From contig JAWQUS010000001.1 in NCBI GenBank assembly GCA_036365455.1, positions 24,537,001 through 24,601,000 on the forward strand: a stretch of DNA of 64,000 bases. The letters are read 5' to 3'. The position numbers and the translations under genes were made by a program. The DNA comes from Macrosoma leucophasiata (Eukaryota; Arthropoda; Insecta; Lepidoptera; Hedylidae). Of the stretch, positions 1-10,150 are shown in pieces (position 1 is the stretch's first letter; every line of letters begins with the position of its first letter). The notes under the pieces are model-generated. The model worked only from the letters and a program-made list of their open reading frames with translations. It was not told where the DNA came from and did not search any database.

Positions 1-55
1 TAATTTCATGAGAACTGCATGCTTCTTTGCCACTTCCATTACATAAAAAAAAAAC
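1..55 (+). repeat. SINE-A copy, 3' end only
   Basis: The window opens inside the 3' end of the commonest short repeat here. It shows the diagnostic run GAACTGCATGCTT, then TTTGCCACTTCCATTACATA and a poly-A tail. The rest lies left of the window. Confidence 0.8.
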
Positions 56-57
56 AG

Positions 58-97
58 TAGGCGCTCGAAGTCGCGGGTAACAGCTAGTCATAATGTC
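58..97 (-). repeat. C-element terminal fragment
   Basis: Read on the minus strand this begins ACTAGCTGTTACCCGCGACT, the terminal motif of the C-element family seen better at 30616, 33301 and 60222. It is wedged between two SINE-A copies. Confidence 0.5.
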
Positions 98-100
98 ATA

Positions 101-389
101 ATTTTTTTTATGTAATAGAAGTGGCAAACAAGCTTGCAGTTCACATTGATGTTAAGTGATCAATGCAGCCTATAGACACCCACACAAAGACTAAGGTCAA
201 AATATAGATGAGTTACCACTCTTGAGGCCTAAGGTGCTATGCCTCTATGCCGTAAATTACAGGGCCGTACATTGACAACCTGACCGGAACACGATAGTAC
301 TGAACAGTACCATTTAATGGCAAGTATATTAGGTTATGCGGTGATGCCTACGCCCGCGAGCTCCGTCACTGGAGCTCTACCACCAGTAA
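101..389 (-). repeat. SINE-A, near full length
   Basis: On the minus strand it reads ACTGGTGGTAGAGCTCCAGT at the head, GTTCCGGTCAGG mid-element, GCATGCTTGTTTGCCAC-like sequence near the 3' end, and an A tail. The head holds a GGAGCTC/GAGCTCC self-complementary hairpin. At least 20 full or partial copies occur in the window, so this is a high-copy non-coding retroposon; the short open frames across it are not genes. Confidence 0.85.
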
Positions 390-730
390 AAACCAGTTAG
401 TGAAAAAACTAAAAAAAGTTAGCAAATTACAGCAATTATGTAATTAAAACATTGACAAGAACACGACAGCCAGATTATGACGACGGTAGGTACATCGGCC
501 GCCGTCGCGTGACGTGACAGGTCGGCCACTGACGGCTGGCGCCGGCGAAATTCACTAATCTAATTGTTTTGGCAACTGTTTCACGGAGGCAACTGCCAAT
601 AAAATAAATAAATAGACAAACGGACCTATTGCTTACTGGGTACTATAAATACTTTACCTTCTTTTAAGATAATTGTTGTTCTTCTTTTACAGATATATTT
701 ATATTGGTGGAGCTCCAAAGCGTAGATACT
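390..730. other. non-coding stretch with small GC-rich patch
   Basis: This is AT-rich sequence with a GC-rich patch at about 480-555. The patch ends in GGCGCCGGCGAAATTCACTA, and a near match to that phrase (GGCGCCGGCGAAATATACTA) recurs at about 16670-16692, so the patch is probably the edge of another dispersed repeat. No gene seen. Confidence 0.4.
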
Positions 731-731
731 A

Positions 732-957
732 CCAGAGAATATGTAATAATACTACGTATAGAATGGACACTTTGACGTCCCGCCCGTTTTTCCCGCCTCA
801 CCCAACCTCCTCTCTTCTTATGGGCGACGGTTGGTATTTTCTACGCGCTACGCACACCGGTGCACGTGTAAATACAAGTCACTGATTGATGTCTGTTCTG
901 TGTAATAGAGACCAAATTAAGCGTTTGCATGGAATTTTGGCAGATTGTCCGCGGTGT
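732..957 (-). repeat. R220 dispersed repeat
   Basis: About 225 bp matching two plus-strand copies at 19925-20148 and 58646-58868. Shared landmarks are GACGTGTATTTACAC, TACCAACCGTCGCCCATAAG, CGGGACGTCGAAGTGTCCAT and AGTATTATTACATATTCTCT. No A tail or long TIR is obvious. The open frames on it are short and not conserved between copies, so I call it a non-coding mobile repeat. Confidence 0.75.
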
Positions 958-1369
958 GACACTACTGCAATACTTGATTCAAAATTCATAATATAAAATT
1001 CTATTGCTAAATATTGGCTTACGTATTCATTTATTTCATATTTTTTTAAAGAAAGCGAAATGGCATATTTATTTCTTAATAACTTTTTTTTATTACTTTC
1101 CTTCACTATGCATATCATGATTATTATCATAATTATGTTATTTCATATCATACGTAAGTATACCCTTGTATTCTATCAAGGGGTAGGCAGGTATCAGGAT
1201 TACAAGTTACGATTACAATGAAATTACGAAGTTTAAATAACATCCCTTATCTTGGGTTTAGATCCAGGATTAAAAGAATCCACTGTTTAGAATGTTCTAT
1301 ACCTACGTATTATACACGTAGAAAATGTCCCGTATAGAATGGTCACTCTACTACGCTAAAAGTACTCCC

Positions 1370-2191
1370 ACACTTGGATCATTCGCCTGTAATGTAACGT
1401 TACAGATTCGAATCCACTACATGAGTGAGGTAGGAGAACCGAGCATTACAGTGTGCAAACTGTAATGTTACAGATTCAAGTATTACGTTGGTGAGGGAAA
1501 AGCTGCGAGCATTACAGTGCGCAATTTGATGATACAACAGTGTTATTATAATGGTACATCTTGTAAGTGTAACATCAATACGTACCTCTACCTATCTCTT
1601 GCAATAGAGCATGTGGCGGACGCGCATCACGTCCCGGTAATCAGTGGCCCACATGACAGTGAATTGAACGCACGTATACTGTTGAAATAAACTAAATTAT
1701 CAAAATCGAATCTTATATTATATAGCGGCCCGCCCCGGCTTCGCCCGCGCTGCCCTGCTCCTATTAGTCATAGCGTAATGTAAGCTATCCTATCTCTCAA
1801 GTTGGATCGAACTGCATATGGTGTGGGAATTTTATTATAATCGGTTAAGTGGTTTAGGAGTCCATTGAGGACAAACATTGTGACACGAGATTTATTTTAT
1901 TTACTAGCGGCCCGCCCCGGCTTCGCCCGCGCTGCTCTGCTCCTATTAGTCATAGCGTAATGTAAGCTATCCTATCTCTCAAGTTGGATCGAACTGCACG
2001 TGGTGTGCGAATTTTATTATAATCGGTTAAGTGGTTTAGGAGTCCATTGAGGACAAACATTGTGACACGAGATTTATATATATTAAGATATTAAGAAGAT
2101 AACACACGAATGCTCGTCAGTTAGGGAGGCAATACTGTAATGTAATGCTCAAAATTGAATCTGAAACGTTACAGGCGAATGCTCTAAGTGT
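1370..2191. mobile_element. inverted-repeat (foldback/MITE-like) element
   Basis: The left end (ACACTTGGATCATTCGCCTG, about 1370) and the right end read in reverse (ACACTTAGAGCATTCGCCTG, ending 2191) match. Both continue into GTAACGTTWCAGATTC, giving diverged terminal inverted repeats of about 40 bp. Phrases such as CTGTAATGTTACAGATTC recur inside the left arm. The interior carries the tandem C-element duplication at 1722-2079. No transposase is visible. Confidence 0.55.
1722..2079 (+). repeat. tandem duplication of a C-element
   Basis: Two direct copies with a 183-bp period (AGCGGCCCGCCCCGGCTTCG at 1723 and again at 1906) are nearly identical to the end (GACACGAGATTTAT). This GGCCCGCC.GGCTTCGC head also starts the longer copy at 60222, so the unit is a known-style interspersed element that has been duplicated in place. 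Confidence 0.8.
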
Positions 2192-2602
2192 TGCAGCACC
2201 TTTAGGAAAATTTGATTGATGAAATATTAGAAAATACTTCGACCCGAGGGAAACGACCGCTCTATGACGTGTGGCACGAAGCAGCCATCTAATAAATTAT
2301 ATTGGAGGATAATGACCCATTTTACTGGTATAGGTCCAGTGGCAGGGGTCGAAAGCATAGATATTTTACGTACCTATGCCTTCGACCTATTCTTTTTCTG
2401 TATGCGAGTTTTGGTTACATTGTAATGGATGTAGATTTATGGGGCTTGTCTATCAAAATACTTGCTCAACTGCAGACATGATTGCACCTCAGTAAGCGAC
2501 TATATTTTTAACGTACGTGGTATATTTCCTGACTTATCTAAAGAAATATAGTAAAGTAATAACTAATAATAATTAGTTAAGGACCTTATCTAATAATAAT
2601 TT
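2192..2602. other. non-coding, nothing recognised
   Basis: AT-rich sequence with no sustained coding frame and no repeat that I could match elsewhere in the window. Confidence 0.4.
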
Positions 2603-2866
2603 TACTGGTGGCAGAGTTACAGTGTAGGAGCTCGAAGGCGTATGCACCGCCGCAGTACCTAATCTTTCTGCCGCGAAATGGTACTTAATGTTCAGCACTA
2701 TCGTATTCCGGTTAGACGGTGATGTAAAGCTCCGTAATAATTATCACAGATACATAACAATTTAGTTCTCAGGGGGGTGGCAACGCATCTGAATTTTGAC
2801 CTCTGGTTGTGTCTTTAGGCTGAAGTCATCATTTAACCATTCACGTGGAACTGAATGCGGGTTTAT
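2603..2866 (+). repeat. SINE-A, diverged copy
   Basis: It starts ACTGGTGGCAGAG and keeps TTCAGCACTATCGTATTCCG, GTGGCAACGCATCTG and a recognisable 3' third, but is more diverged than other copies and lacks a clean A tail. Confidence 0.75.
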
Positions 2867-2887
2867 CAACTTCGTTACATATAAAAA

Positions 2888-3115
2888 AAATAACGTTACT
2901 GCACGCCTGCAATCCCCGAAGGGGTAGGGAAATGTATGCATTCAAGCATAGGTATATGCAAACACCCACGATTCGCCGGTTATGTTTTTTGCCCATGTAA
3001 CAGGTGGCGAGCCTTTCGAGCATCTCCGGGCACATTACCAAACACAGAGGTACTTCCAGAAAATGGAAAAATCCCAATAGAACCAGAGATAAAGGATTTT
3101 AAACCGTTATATCTG
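2888..3115 (-). repeat. repeat D copy
   Basis: On the minus strand it reads GGTTCTATTGGGATTTTTCC, GCCCGGAGATGC, CGTGGGTGTTTGCAT and CTACCCCTTCGGGGATTGCA. Related copies are at 10625-10810 (+), 22545-22655 (+) and 33680-33790 (-). Frames crossing it are repeat shadows. Confidence 0.7.
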
Positions 3116-3118
3116 ATG

Positions 3119-3160
3119 CAGTCTCGACCCGGGAATCGAACCCAGGAACTTCATCGTAGT
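3119..3160 (-). repeat. tRNA-like B-box fragment (SINE head remnant)
   Basis: On the minus strand this contains GGGTTCGATTCCCGGG, a good RNA polymerase III B box with a paired T stem. I see no complete cloverleaf, so it is a tRNA-derived fragment rather than a tRNA gene. Compare 8575, 24330 and 26650. Confidence 0.45.
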
Positions 3161-3212
3161 AGTAGTGGCCTGCTACCAATAGGCTACTGGTGGTAGCAGG
3201 CCACTACTACTA
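3156..3212. repeat. hairpin with about 22-bp arms
   Basis: GTAGTAGTGGCCTGCTACCA is followed, after a 12-base loop, by its inverse TGGTAGCAGGCCACTACTAC. The arms are essentially perfect. Confidence 0.85.
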
Positions 3213-3235
3213 TATGTATCGATATTTTTATGGTA

Positions 3236-3372
3236 AGGATTAAAGTTCTGTCACTGAGGTCAAGCAACTTAGACCACAGAGAGGGTAACGCATCTGCATT
3301 TCAACCTACGATGTCATACGGTGGTGCCTACGCCCACGAGCTCCGTCACTGGAGCTTTATTACCAGTAATAA
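3236..3372 (-). repeat. SINE-A fragments
   Basis: The right part is the reverse complement of the SINE-A head (GGTGGTGCCTACGCCCACGA, GAGCTCCGTCACTGGAGC). The left part is a scrambled piece of its middle. Confidence 0.6.
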
Positions 3373-3593
3373 TAAATATACTTTAACTTAATAATAATGT
3401 TATGTCTCTTGATAGTTACTACGGGGTCGTACACGTACAGTATATAATTTACGAAACTTCAAAAAATCGATATGTAAGTTGGCGTATACCTATTGGCAGC
3501 GCGTGGACCGCGAGTGCGCGTGCACTGACGCGACGATCGCGTAACTAACACGCCACGACCAGCCTCAAGGCACTTCATCAAATTAAAAATCGT

Positions 3594-4352
3594 ATGTATG
3601 CTCTCACATTAGTTACCAACCAACACCCCCAGGCGCTAATTGTGCCGGGACCTACCCAGCCCCAGGTGCAGGATGCGCCGGCATCATCAGACCGTCCTCA
3701 CCAATCAGTACCACCTACAGTACCGACGCACAACACCCCTAAAAGGACTAAGACGACGTCACGAGCCGACCGTCGCCGGCGCCAGCGCGCGGCAAGGTCA
3801 GCTCCGCTCGCCATGCCAGCCGACTATATACAAGGCGGATACATTGAAGTCCGCCCGCCAGCTCTACTCGCGCCCCCTGCGGGGATGCCATACCCCACTA
3901 CAACCGACGACCCCGCCGTCGTCCTCCCAGTCGTGCAACCAGTGAACGCGACCGGCCCGATGACGCGCGAACCGAGCCGGTCCAACCAGTGCAGCGAGCC
4001 GTCGCGGCCGCCACCACCAGTCGTCGTTCGGCCGCCGGGCGCACGGACGGCCTGTGCGCCAGAAGCGGACGTCATATCGGAAGCAACCACACACATATAT
4101 CAGCCTCACATTACGCCCGTCCCGGGGCTACATACGCTCCCGCCTGAGCCGCGGCCGACCGCCGTGCCCGTATCCGCGCCCCGATTGTTGAACTCCAGGC
4201 CTGATTTTCAGAAGGAGCCGTCAGTGTCCCAGTTACTCGGGATATTCATCAGTACCCTGACCGGGATACTGACGGCCTACAACGCGGGCCAGGATATAGT
4301 CCCGGCTCTACTGCGGGGCCTGTCAGAACTAACACAGCTTCAGACAACTTAA
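3594..4352 (+). pseudogene. Jockey-clade retrotransposon ORF1 (gag-like), incomplete
   Basis: An open frame of 252 codons directly precedes an endonuclease-reverse transcriptase remnant in the same orientation, which is where ORF1 of a Jockey-type LINE belongs. The protein is proline- and alanine-rich with a basic patch near residues 40-65 (KRTKTTSRADRRRRQRAA). It ends in a leucine-rich segment (SQLLGIFISTLTGIL, about 213-227) of the sort that closes Jockey ORF1 proteins. The CCHC zinc knuckles usual for the family are missing, so the central or N-terminal nucleic-acid-binding part has been lost or replaced. GC content is far above the flanks, as in the rest of this element. The assignment rests mostly on context. 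Confidence 0.65.
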
Positions 4353-4425
4353 GGAACAACACACCAGTAAACAACACGAACACCTCCACAATCCAACAAC
4401 ACATACCTACACAACCACAGCCACA

Positions 4426-6300
4426 CTTTCTGCGGTTAGTTTACTGGAACCCGGGAGGGATTAAGGGCCACATCCGAGAATTGAGGGATCTCGCCCAATC
4501 GTAGAACATTCATGTCGTTCTACTGGGCGAGACCAAACTTCGTACCGGCGACGAGCTCCGTATACCAAACTTCTTCGTGTACCGCCACGACGAGGTTTCG
4601 CCTCGGGGGCTGGCATATAGAGGTTCTCCCGCTCCCGCTCGTGCGCCGTGACGTTGTGCACGACGAGTTGGGTACCTTACCGTTCGTGTCAGTGCGCTCC
4701 AAAGGAGTGTGCGTTAACGCGGATGGCACGGAGCTCCATATATTCGACGCCTACCGACCTCCTGGTGGGAATGTCGATGTCCGGGACGTCCATGCTCTTC
4801 TCGGGGACAAACCGACGATTGTGGCGGGAGACTTGAACGCCAAGCACCCCTCTTGGGGTCAAGGGTGATTTCCCCACCGGGCCGTCGGATCTTCGAGGAC
4901 AGCCAGGTTGGGGGGTACAGTGTGATAGGACCCGACGCGCCCTCGCACGTACCTACTAACCCTAGCCATCAACCGGACGTGTTGGACATCGTCATACATA
5001 AACATCTGCCATGGCCGGTCCACGTGGAAGTGCTATACGACCTCGACGCACAGCACCTTCCCCTATTGGTCACTCTATCACTGTCGAGCAGCTTTACCAT
5101 TTCGCGCCCGCCGCGTCGGCGCACCGACTGGCACGCTTTCGCGCGCACTATGAGTGAGGCCGCACCGCTGGGCACCCTGTAATCTCCAGAGGAGGTGGAG
5201 GCAGCCACTAGCCGCCTCGCCTCAGTCATCAAAGCCGTCAAAGAGGCGGCCACCACGACCCTTCCGCCGAGGACGTACCGCAGGGGCGCCCTGCCCGCCT
5301 CACTCCAGCGCCAGCGAAAACGTGTACTGGCGCACAGTTGTGGGCGCGCACCGGCTGCCCGTCGGTGAAGAGTGACCTCAACCGCCTGACTGAGCGCCTG
5401 AGCGCTGCCGTGAGCGTGCACCGCGGATCGACATGGGAAACTACGATCGACCGCGCGGGAGAGTAGGATACGAATCTCGTCCAGCTATCGCCCTATAACT
5501 CTACTGGGTAAGTTGTTCCAGCGTCTCCTGCTGCGGAGGCTGAGACCACTTCTCCCGAGTAGGGAGGAGCAATTCGGCTTCCGCGCGGGACACTCAACCA
5601 CGCTCCAACTGACCCGGGTGCTGCATCATCTGGCCTTCGAGGCCAATAGAGATCACTACGCGGTCGGAGTTTTTCTTGATATAGAAAAAGCTTTCGACCG
5701 CGTGTGGCACGTTGACCTCCTCGACAAAGTAGCCGCCAGATTACCATCCGGCATTAACAGGGTGGTAGACTTTCTCCAAGATCGGCGGTTCTACGTCACG
5801 GTGGAGGGCTGCGATTCGGCCCAGCATCCAATCCGTGCCGGAAATACCTGGGGTGTTCCATCGACCGCGCACTCCGCATGGTGTCCACTGTGAACCACGT
5901 GGTGCAGCAGGCGGCTGCAGCGCGCTCGATGCTGCGCCCAGTGTTACAATCGAGACTGCCACTCCGGACCAAAATCCGGCTTTATAAAACCTATGTCCGC
6001 TCGAGGCTGACGTACGCTGCGCCAGCATGGTATGCTTTATGCTCCGCCACGCAGCGACGTCGGCTTCAGGTTGCTGAACGTGTCTCTCCCGCTGATCACA
6101 GGCGCGGGGAGGTACGTGCGTAACGAAGTCATCGCCCGGGATCTAGGGGTTGAGTCCGTGGAGGAGTTTGTGGTCCGTCTAGCGCGTCGAGTCGTCCGTT
6201 GCCGCGCGAGATCCTCCCTCCCGTATCGCCGGGAGCACGTCGGGCCGATGCCGTCCATCCCATCCCCCCGGCGACTCCGATCCCCCGGATCACAGTAAGT
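4426..6300 (+). pseudogene. Jockey-clade ORF2 (endonuclease-reverse transcriptase), broken
   Basis: The decayed second ORF of the left LINE. An APE-type endonuclease starts near 4436 (LVYWNPGGIK), carries the catalytic-glutamate motif LGETK after an in-frame stop, then IVAGDLNAKHPSWG at about 4817-4858. Next come GRRIFEDSQVGGYSVIG and a final DAQHLPL where SDHLP is usual. Frame changes occur near 4600 and 4860. The reverse transcriptase enters at about 5480 (SYRPITLLGKL), with FGFRAGHSTTLQL and VGVFLDIEKAFDRVWH. At about 5846 the frame jumps from HPIRAG straight to YLGCSIDRALRM. Compared with the right-hand copy at 6664-7830, about 115 residues including the FADD catalytic motif are deleted. 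The tail (YKTYVRSRLTYAAPAWYALC) is well kept. It cannot encode an active enzyme. Confidence 0.9.
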
Positions 6301-6663
6301 GCCGGCCACACATACATTCACACTGACTCCCACAAACCAATTGACAGGCCCCACTCACCCGCATCCTACTGGGCGGGTTCGAGTCCCGCCCACCGACCGG
6401 GTTCATGCCCCGGTCGAGGAACGGAGTCACCGATCGGGCCCGCGGCTGCGTGATGACCTCGCGGCGCGTGCGAAGCGCGCGACGCGGTGCGGGCCTACGA
6501 GGCACTCCTCTTTGCCCGGGCTTGATCTGCCCCCGTTACGACGGGGGCGTGTTCACCTTTCTTGGTTTGTACGCCGGCTGTGGAGTGCCGACACAAGGTT
6601 GCAGCGACGCAACGTCTCATTAGCCTTAGCCAGGCATTGCGATCGCTACCTCAGGGAGAGATG
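6301..6663 (+). other. GC-rich 3' region between tail-to-tail LINEs
   Basis: This GC-rich segment follows the ORF2 remnant. It contains a tRNA-like B-box stem (GGCGGGTTCGAGTCCCGCCC, about 6370-6390) and a short stem (GCCCCCGTTACGACGGGGGC, 6530-6549). It is probably the 3' untranslated region of the left LINE plus the extreme 3' end of the right one. Open frames here do not match known proteins. Confidence 0.45.
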
Positions 6664-7830
6664 CTACTCTGGGTCGGGGATTGAACCCGACCGCCAGTGG
6701 TGTAGGTGGGCGTAGTTACCCGAGCTTACCAATTGGTGGCGTATCCGAATACGTGGGACAGGGACAGAGTCTTCATTAGCGTTTGCGTCATCGTCTCGAC
6801 GCGCTCTCGGCGAGGCGCTGGGAAGTAGTTCGCGTGGGAGGGCGAAGCCCTCCGGTGGTCGTGCGTGCAGCGGGGCGAATCCGCGGAGATGACGATGTGG
6901 TCCGTTGTCGGCGCGATCGAACATTTTTCGCGCCAAGCCGACAACGAACTCTCTCACGGATTCGACCCGTAGGTCGCGGGCGATGACATCGTTGCGAACA
7001 TACCTCCCCGCGCCGGTAATCAGCCTGAGAGTTACGTTCTGTTGGACCTGAAGTCTACGTCGCTGCGCGGCGGAGCATAATGCATACCATGCCGGTGCTG
7101 CGTACGTTAACCTCGAGCGGATGTAGGTTTTGTAGAGTCGTATTTTAATACGCAGTGGCAGTCTAGAGCGAAGCACCGGATGCAGCCTCGCCCGCGCCGC
7201 CGCCGCCTGCCTCACTGCGTGATCGACAGTGGGCGTCATGCGAAGCGAGCGGTCGATGCTACACCCAAGATACTTAACCGTAGACCGCCACTCTACATCC
7301 TGACCTCGCAACCGGAGGGCCGGTAACGAGCGGCGGACACGCATTGCGATAGCAGCCGTTTTATCCACATTCACGGCCATCCGCCACTCATCCAGCCACC
7401 CCGGTAGCAGGTCCAACAGATGTTGCATTTTCGCTATTGCGATATGCAACCGGGACGATGACGCTATGTAGGCGCTGTCATCGGCGAACAGGGACAGCAT
7501 AACGTCTTCCTCTCCCTCGCGCAGAGTTGCGCGCAAGGTGGGAATATCGTCAGTGTACGCCGCATACAATGCCGGCGACACGCAGCTGCCCTGTGGTACT
7601 CCGGCTCGGATGGGGCGCTGTCGTGAGTCAGCGCCCTCCACCGTTACGAAGAACCGCCTGCCTTTTAAAAAGTCGGCTACCACCCTGTATAACCCGAGTG
7701 GTATTCGGTCCGCCAGTTTGGCTAGTAGGCCTGTGTGCCACACTCGGTCGAAGGCCTTCTCTATGTCTAGAAAGACTCCGACGGACGACGCCCGCGGCTG
7801 CGTCGCCCGGCTTAGGCCAGAGTGACGGAG
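6664..7830 (-). pseudogene. Jockey-clade ORF2, 5'-truncated reverse transcriptase
   Basis: An open frame runs on the minus strand from about 7820 to 6664, covering the palm, thumb and C-terminal part of a Jockey-type reverse transcriptase. Its N-terminal end in frame reads VGVFLDIEKAFDRVWH, which contains the first catalytic aspartate, just upstream of the first methionine at 7743. Following motifs are PIRAGVPQGSCVSPALY, LSLFADDSAY (catalytic FADD), VNVDKTAAIAM and VKYLGCSIDR, then YKTYIRSRLTYAAPAWYALC and LRLITGAGRYVRNDVIARDL. It matches the left copy closely wherever both survive, so both belong to one family. The endonuclease and ORF1 are absent, which is typical 5' truncation at insertion. 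The long uninterrupted frame suggests a younger copy than its neighbour. Confidence 0.92.
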
Positions 7831-7849
7831 TGGACGTGTGGCCCCTCAC

Positions 7850-8240
7850 AATAGGGAACTTACACCTATTTAATTTAATAGACCACGACTACTTGTAAGC
7901 GGCACGCGGGGGAATAGCTGAGGGGGAGAAAAGAATATGCCCGAAAAAATAAAAATATAATAAAAAGATTATAAAAAAAAAATACAAAATGTTTTAAATG
8001 AGCTAAAAAGCTACCAAAAATAAAAACAAATAAGAAAAAAACTAACTAAAAAAAAAATAAAAAAAGTGTGTCTATGACCTCCCTTAGCGAGTTTCCCCGC
8101 GTACCACAATCCCCATTTAGGACCACGCCCCCGACGTTTCGGGGGCAGATAGGCCCGGGGTACGAGGATTCGCCTCAATCCTCGAACCACCCCCCCCCCT
8201 CCTTTGCGTTCGCGCGGAGGGAGGGATGATGAAGATTAGT
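7850..8240. other. A-rich tract and GC-rich block
   Basis: From 7930 to 8065 the sequence is almost pure A/T with A-runs. From about 8080 to 8230 it turns GC-rich, with CCCCCGACGTTTCGGGGG forming a perfect short stem and a C10 run at about 8190. Both resemble untranslated parts of LINEs, but I cannot assign them to a family. Confidence 0.4.
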
Positions 8241-8574
8241 AGTACATTAGTTACTGCTGATGATGCTCGTGTATGAAACTTTCGAGTTGCGGACGCGATC
8301 TCAATGTTGTTTGTATGGGTTCCATACCGAAAGGATTAAAAGTGGACCCAATTACTAGAACTCCGCAGTCCGTCTGTCGGTCAACAAGCTGTATCTAATG
8401 AAACTCGATAGCTAGACAGTATTTTCACATTATTATGATGCATTCCTGTTGTCTCTAGAGCAACAAATATATTACTAAAATAGAATAAAATAATTATTTA
8501 AGGGGGGCTCTCATACAATAAGCGTATTTTTTGGAATAATATTATTTTTCGCAATAACAGAGTGAACTTGACTG

Positions 8575-8642
8575 CGCGTAGGGATCGAACCTGAGACCTC
8601 AGGCTAACCAGCTGCTTTTATATTAAGCTACCGAAGCGGAAT
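8575..8642 (-). repeat. tRNA-derived SINE head
   Basis: On the minus strand an A-box-like TAGCTTAATATAAAAGC and a B box GGTTCGATCCC are spaced as in a tRNA. The acceptor ends do not pair convincingly and there is no CCA-adjacent discriminator context. I read it as a tRNA-derived retroposon head or a decayed tRNA. Confidence 0.45.
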
Positions 8643-8655
8643 GACGATTTAGAGT

Positions 8656-8974
8656 AGTGTTACCAGGTCCGAATTTTGTTTTGAATCGGGACAGTGGGTA
8701 AAATAAATCGGGACCCAGGGGTAAAAATCGCGACAGTAAAAAACACGCCAATTAATAAATTTATTGATTTATCAAAAGCCTCGGGACCCAAAGATGATTG
8801 ATCTTTAGACAGGCTTTTGTGTATCAGTGGATGTCTTTCGGTTGAGGTAATGGTGATGATTGATTTATTGGGACATTTAACGTCCTGGTCATGTGACTCG
8901 TTCCTAATCGGAACGAGTCCCCAGAGCCCTAAAAATCGGGACGTCCTGCGCAAATCGGGACACCTGGCAACACT
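8656..8974. mobile_element. MITE with AGTGTTRCCAGGT ends
   Basis: The left end AGTGTTACCAGGTCC and the inverse of the right end AGTGTTGCCAGGTGTCCCGA match. The interior repeats the phrase AATCGGGAC several times on both strands. The 319-bp length and lack of a conserved protein suggest a non-autonomous DNA transposon. The 97-codon minus-strand frame across it (8660-8953) is not supported as a gene. Confidence 0.6.
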
Positions 8975-9046
8975 AGTCTAGAGTTCTACTTCCTTATTTT
9001 CTTTTCTTACAATATATATAATATTCCTTACAATCGTCGAATAAAA

Positions 9047-9125
9047 AGTAATTGCTAGCTTAGTTTATAATTTGGTGATGGGACTTATCTCATCACCATA
9101 TTTTAAACTAAGATAATAACAATTA
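9047..9125. repeat. imperfect hairpin
   Basis: AGTAATTG...CTTAGTTTA...GGTGATG is mirrored after a short loop by CATCACC...TAAACTAAG...CAATTACT. The arms are about 33 bp with several mismatches and small indels. It could be a small MITE remnant. Confidence 0.6.
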
Positions 9126-9448
9126 CTTACTAAACTTCATATTTAATTGACCGTTATCTCAAGCAATTACGCTTGTTTAGAATGCATCATAAATACTTGG
9201 TTGGCTCGTAAATTATTTTCTGTGAGATCTGACAAGAACGTTTTAATGAGGTATTAAATCAAGGTAAGAGTTTATGAAGTTTATTAGCAGTGTCAGCTAA
9301 GTTGGGAAAAGTTAAGTGCAATGCTCTGGTGTACATAAAATATGCAGATTATGCGTGCAACTACTTATGTGGCGGTGGTACATTTATGAAGATTATTTCG
9401 AGTTATTTTTCGTGTCTACGAATTAGTTTAAATTGATGGTAAGTAAGT

Positions 9449-9525
9449 GAAGGCCTTCTCCCAAAAAGGGGAGAATCGTGCCCAGCAGTGGGACGTATAA
9501 TGGGTTGCCATTATTATATTATTAT
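9449..9525 (+). repeat. LINE-tail-like repeat ending in (ATT)n
   Basis: AAGGCCTTCTCCC...GAATCGTGCCCAGCAGTGGGACGTATAATGGGTTGCC, then ATTATTATATTATTAT. The same unit occurs inverted at about 45411-45530. The microsatellite tail suggests the 3' end of an RTE-like LINE or its SINE. Confidence 0.6.
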
Positions 9526-9527
9526 AA

Positions 9528-9800
9528 GTGAATCCTGCAAGTAAAATCATCTACAAAAACAGGTACAGGTTTCAATGTACATTGGATGCCTCTCCAAGCT
9601 GTTTTGAGACGGCTGTAAGTCTGTCGTCGGTGCCTGGAAACAAATACTATGACCATGCAGACATTCAAAGCTGTGGTGATAACCCATTAAAAATATTTTC
9701 CAAAACAACGTGCCTCATACCAACGCCATTGTACGAAGAGAAAAAGGTCGTCACTCATGTGTTCCACTGCTCCCCAATCCCAATATCTATTCAATGGTAA
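9528..9800 (+). CDS. unrecognised 90-codon frame, doubtful
   Basis: The frame begins at a GTG, not an ATG, and runs to a TAA at 9798. The peptide holds six cysteines and ends HCSPIPISIQW. It directly follows a LINE-tail repeat, and no signal peptide, domain or splice context convinced me. It may be a chance frame, a fragment of an unrecognised element, or an exon whose real start is elsewhere. I do not assign a function. Confidence 0.15.
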   Translation: MNPASKIIYKNRYRFQCTLDASPSCFETAVSLSSVPGNKYYDHADIQSCGDNPLKIFSKTTCLIPTPLYEEKKVVTHVFHCSPIPISIQW

Positions 9801-9859
9801 AAATAAAATTAATTCAATAATAAATCACAAATTTGCTTGAATCTGTACTTGTGAGTACC

Positions 9860-10150
9860 AGTGTCGGAGCTCAAGGGCGTAGGCACCAGGAGGAGGATTC
9901 GAACAACGTGTTACGTGATATTTTTTTTTATAATTAAGTAAATAAATAAAAATAGGGAATTAAAAACTTTGATAGGTAGCTAAACATGCTCATTTGGGCA
10001 TTACGTAACGTTTTGAGAGGGGGATGAGGGGTACATAACAACGATACGGGAAGTTACACAGGGGTGAGAGGGAGTCAAAAACCGCGTTACGTAATACTTG
10101 AAGGGTCAGGTCAGGGCACTCTTATGGTATTAGGCCGTAGGAGTGGCAAC
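9860..10150 (+). repeat. SINE-A scraps in AT-rich sequence
   Basis: A piece of the SINE-A head (GTCGGAGCTCAAGGGCGTAGGCACC, about 9863-9888) and a piece of its middle (GGAGTGGCAACGCATCT, about 10140-10156) flank AT-rich sequence. Confidence 0.45.

Noticed and set aside
673..885. A short plus-strand frame, and similar frames at 58503-58863.
   Set aside because: All lie on the R220 repeat, and the frames are not conserved between copies.
6370..6390. A tRNA T-arm-like stem GGCGGGTTCGAGTCCCGCCC in the LINE 3' region.
   Set aside because: Only the stem-loop is present; no A box or acceptor arm at the required spacing.
8660..8953. A 97-codon minus-strand frame.
   Set aside because: It lies wholly inside a MITE with terminal inverted repeats, and its sequence is dominated by the repeated AATCGGGAC phrase.
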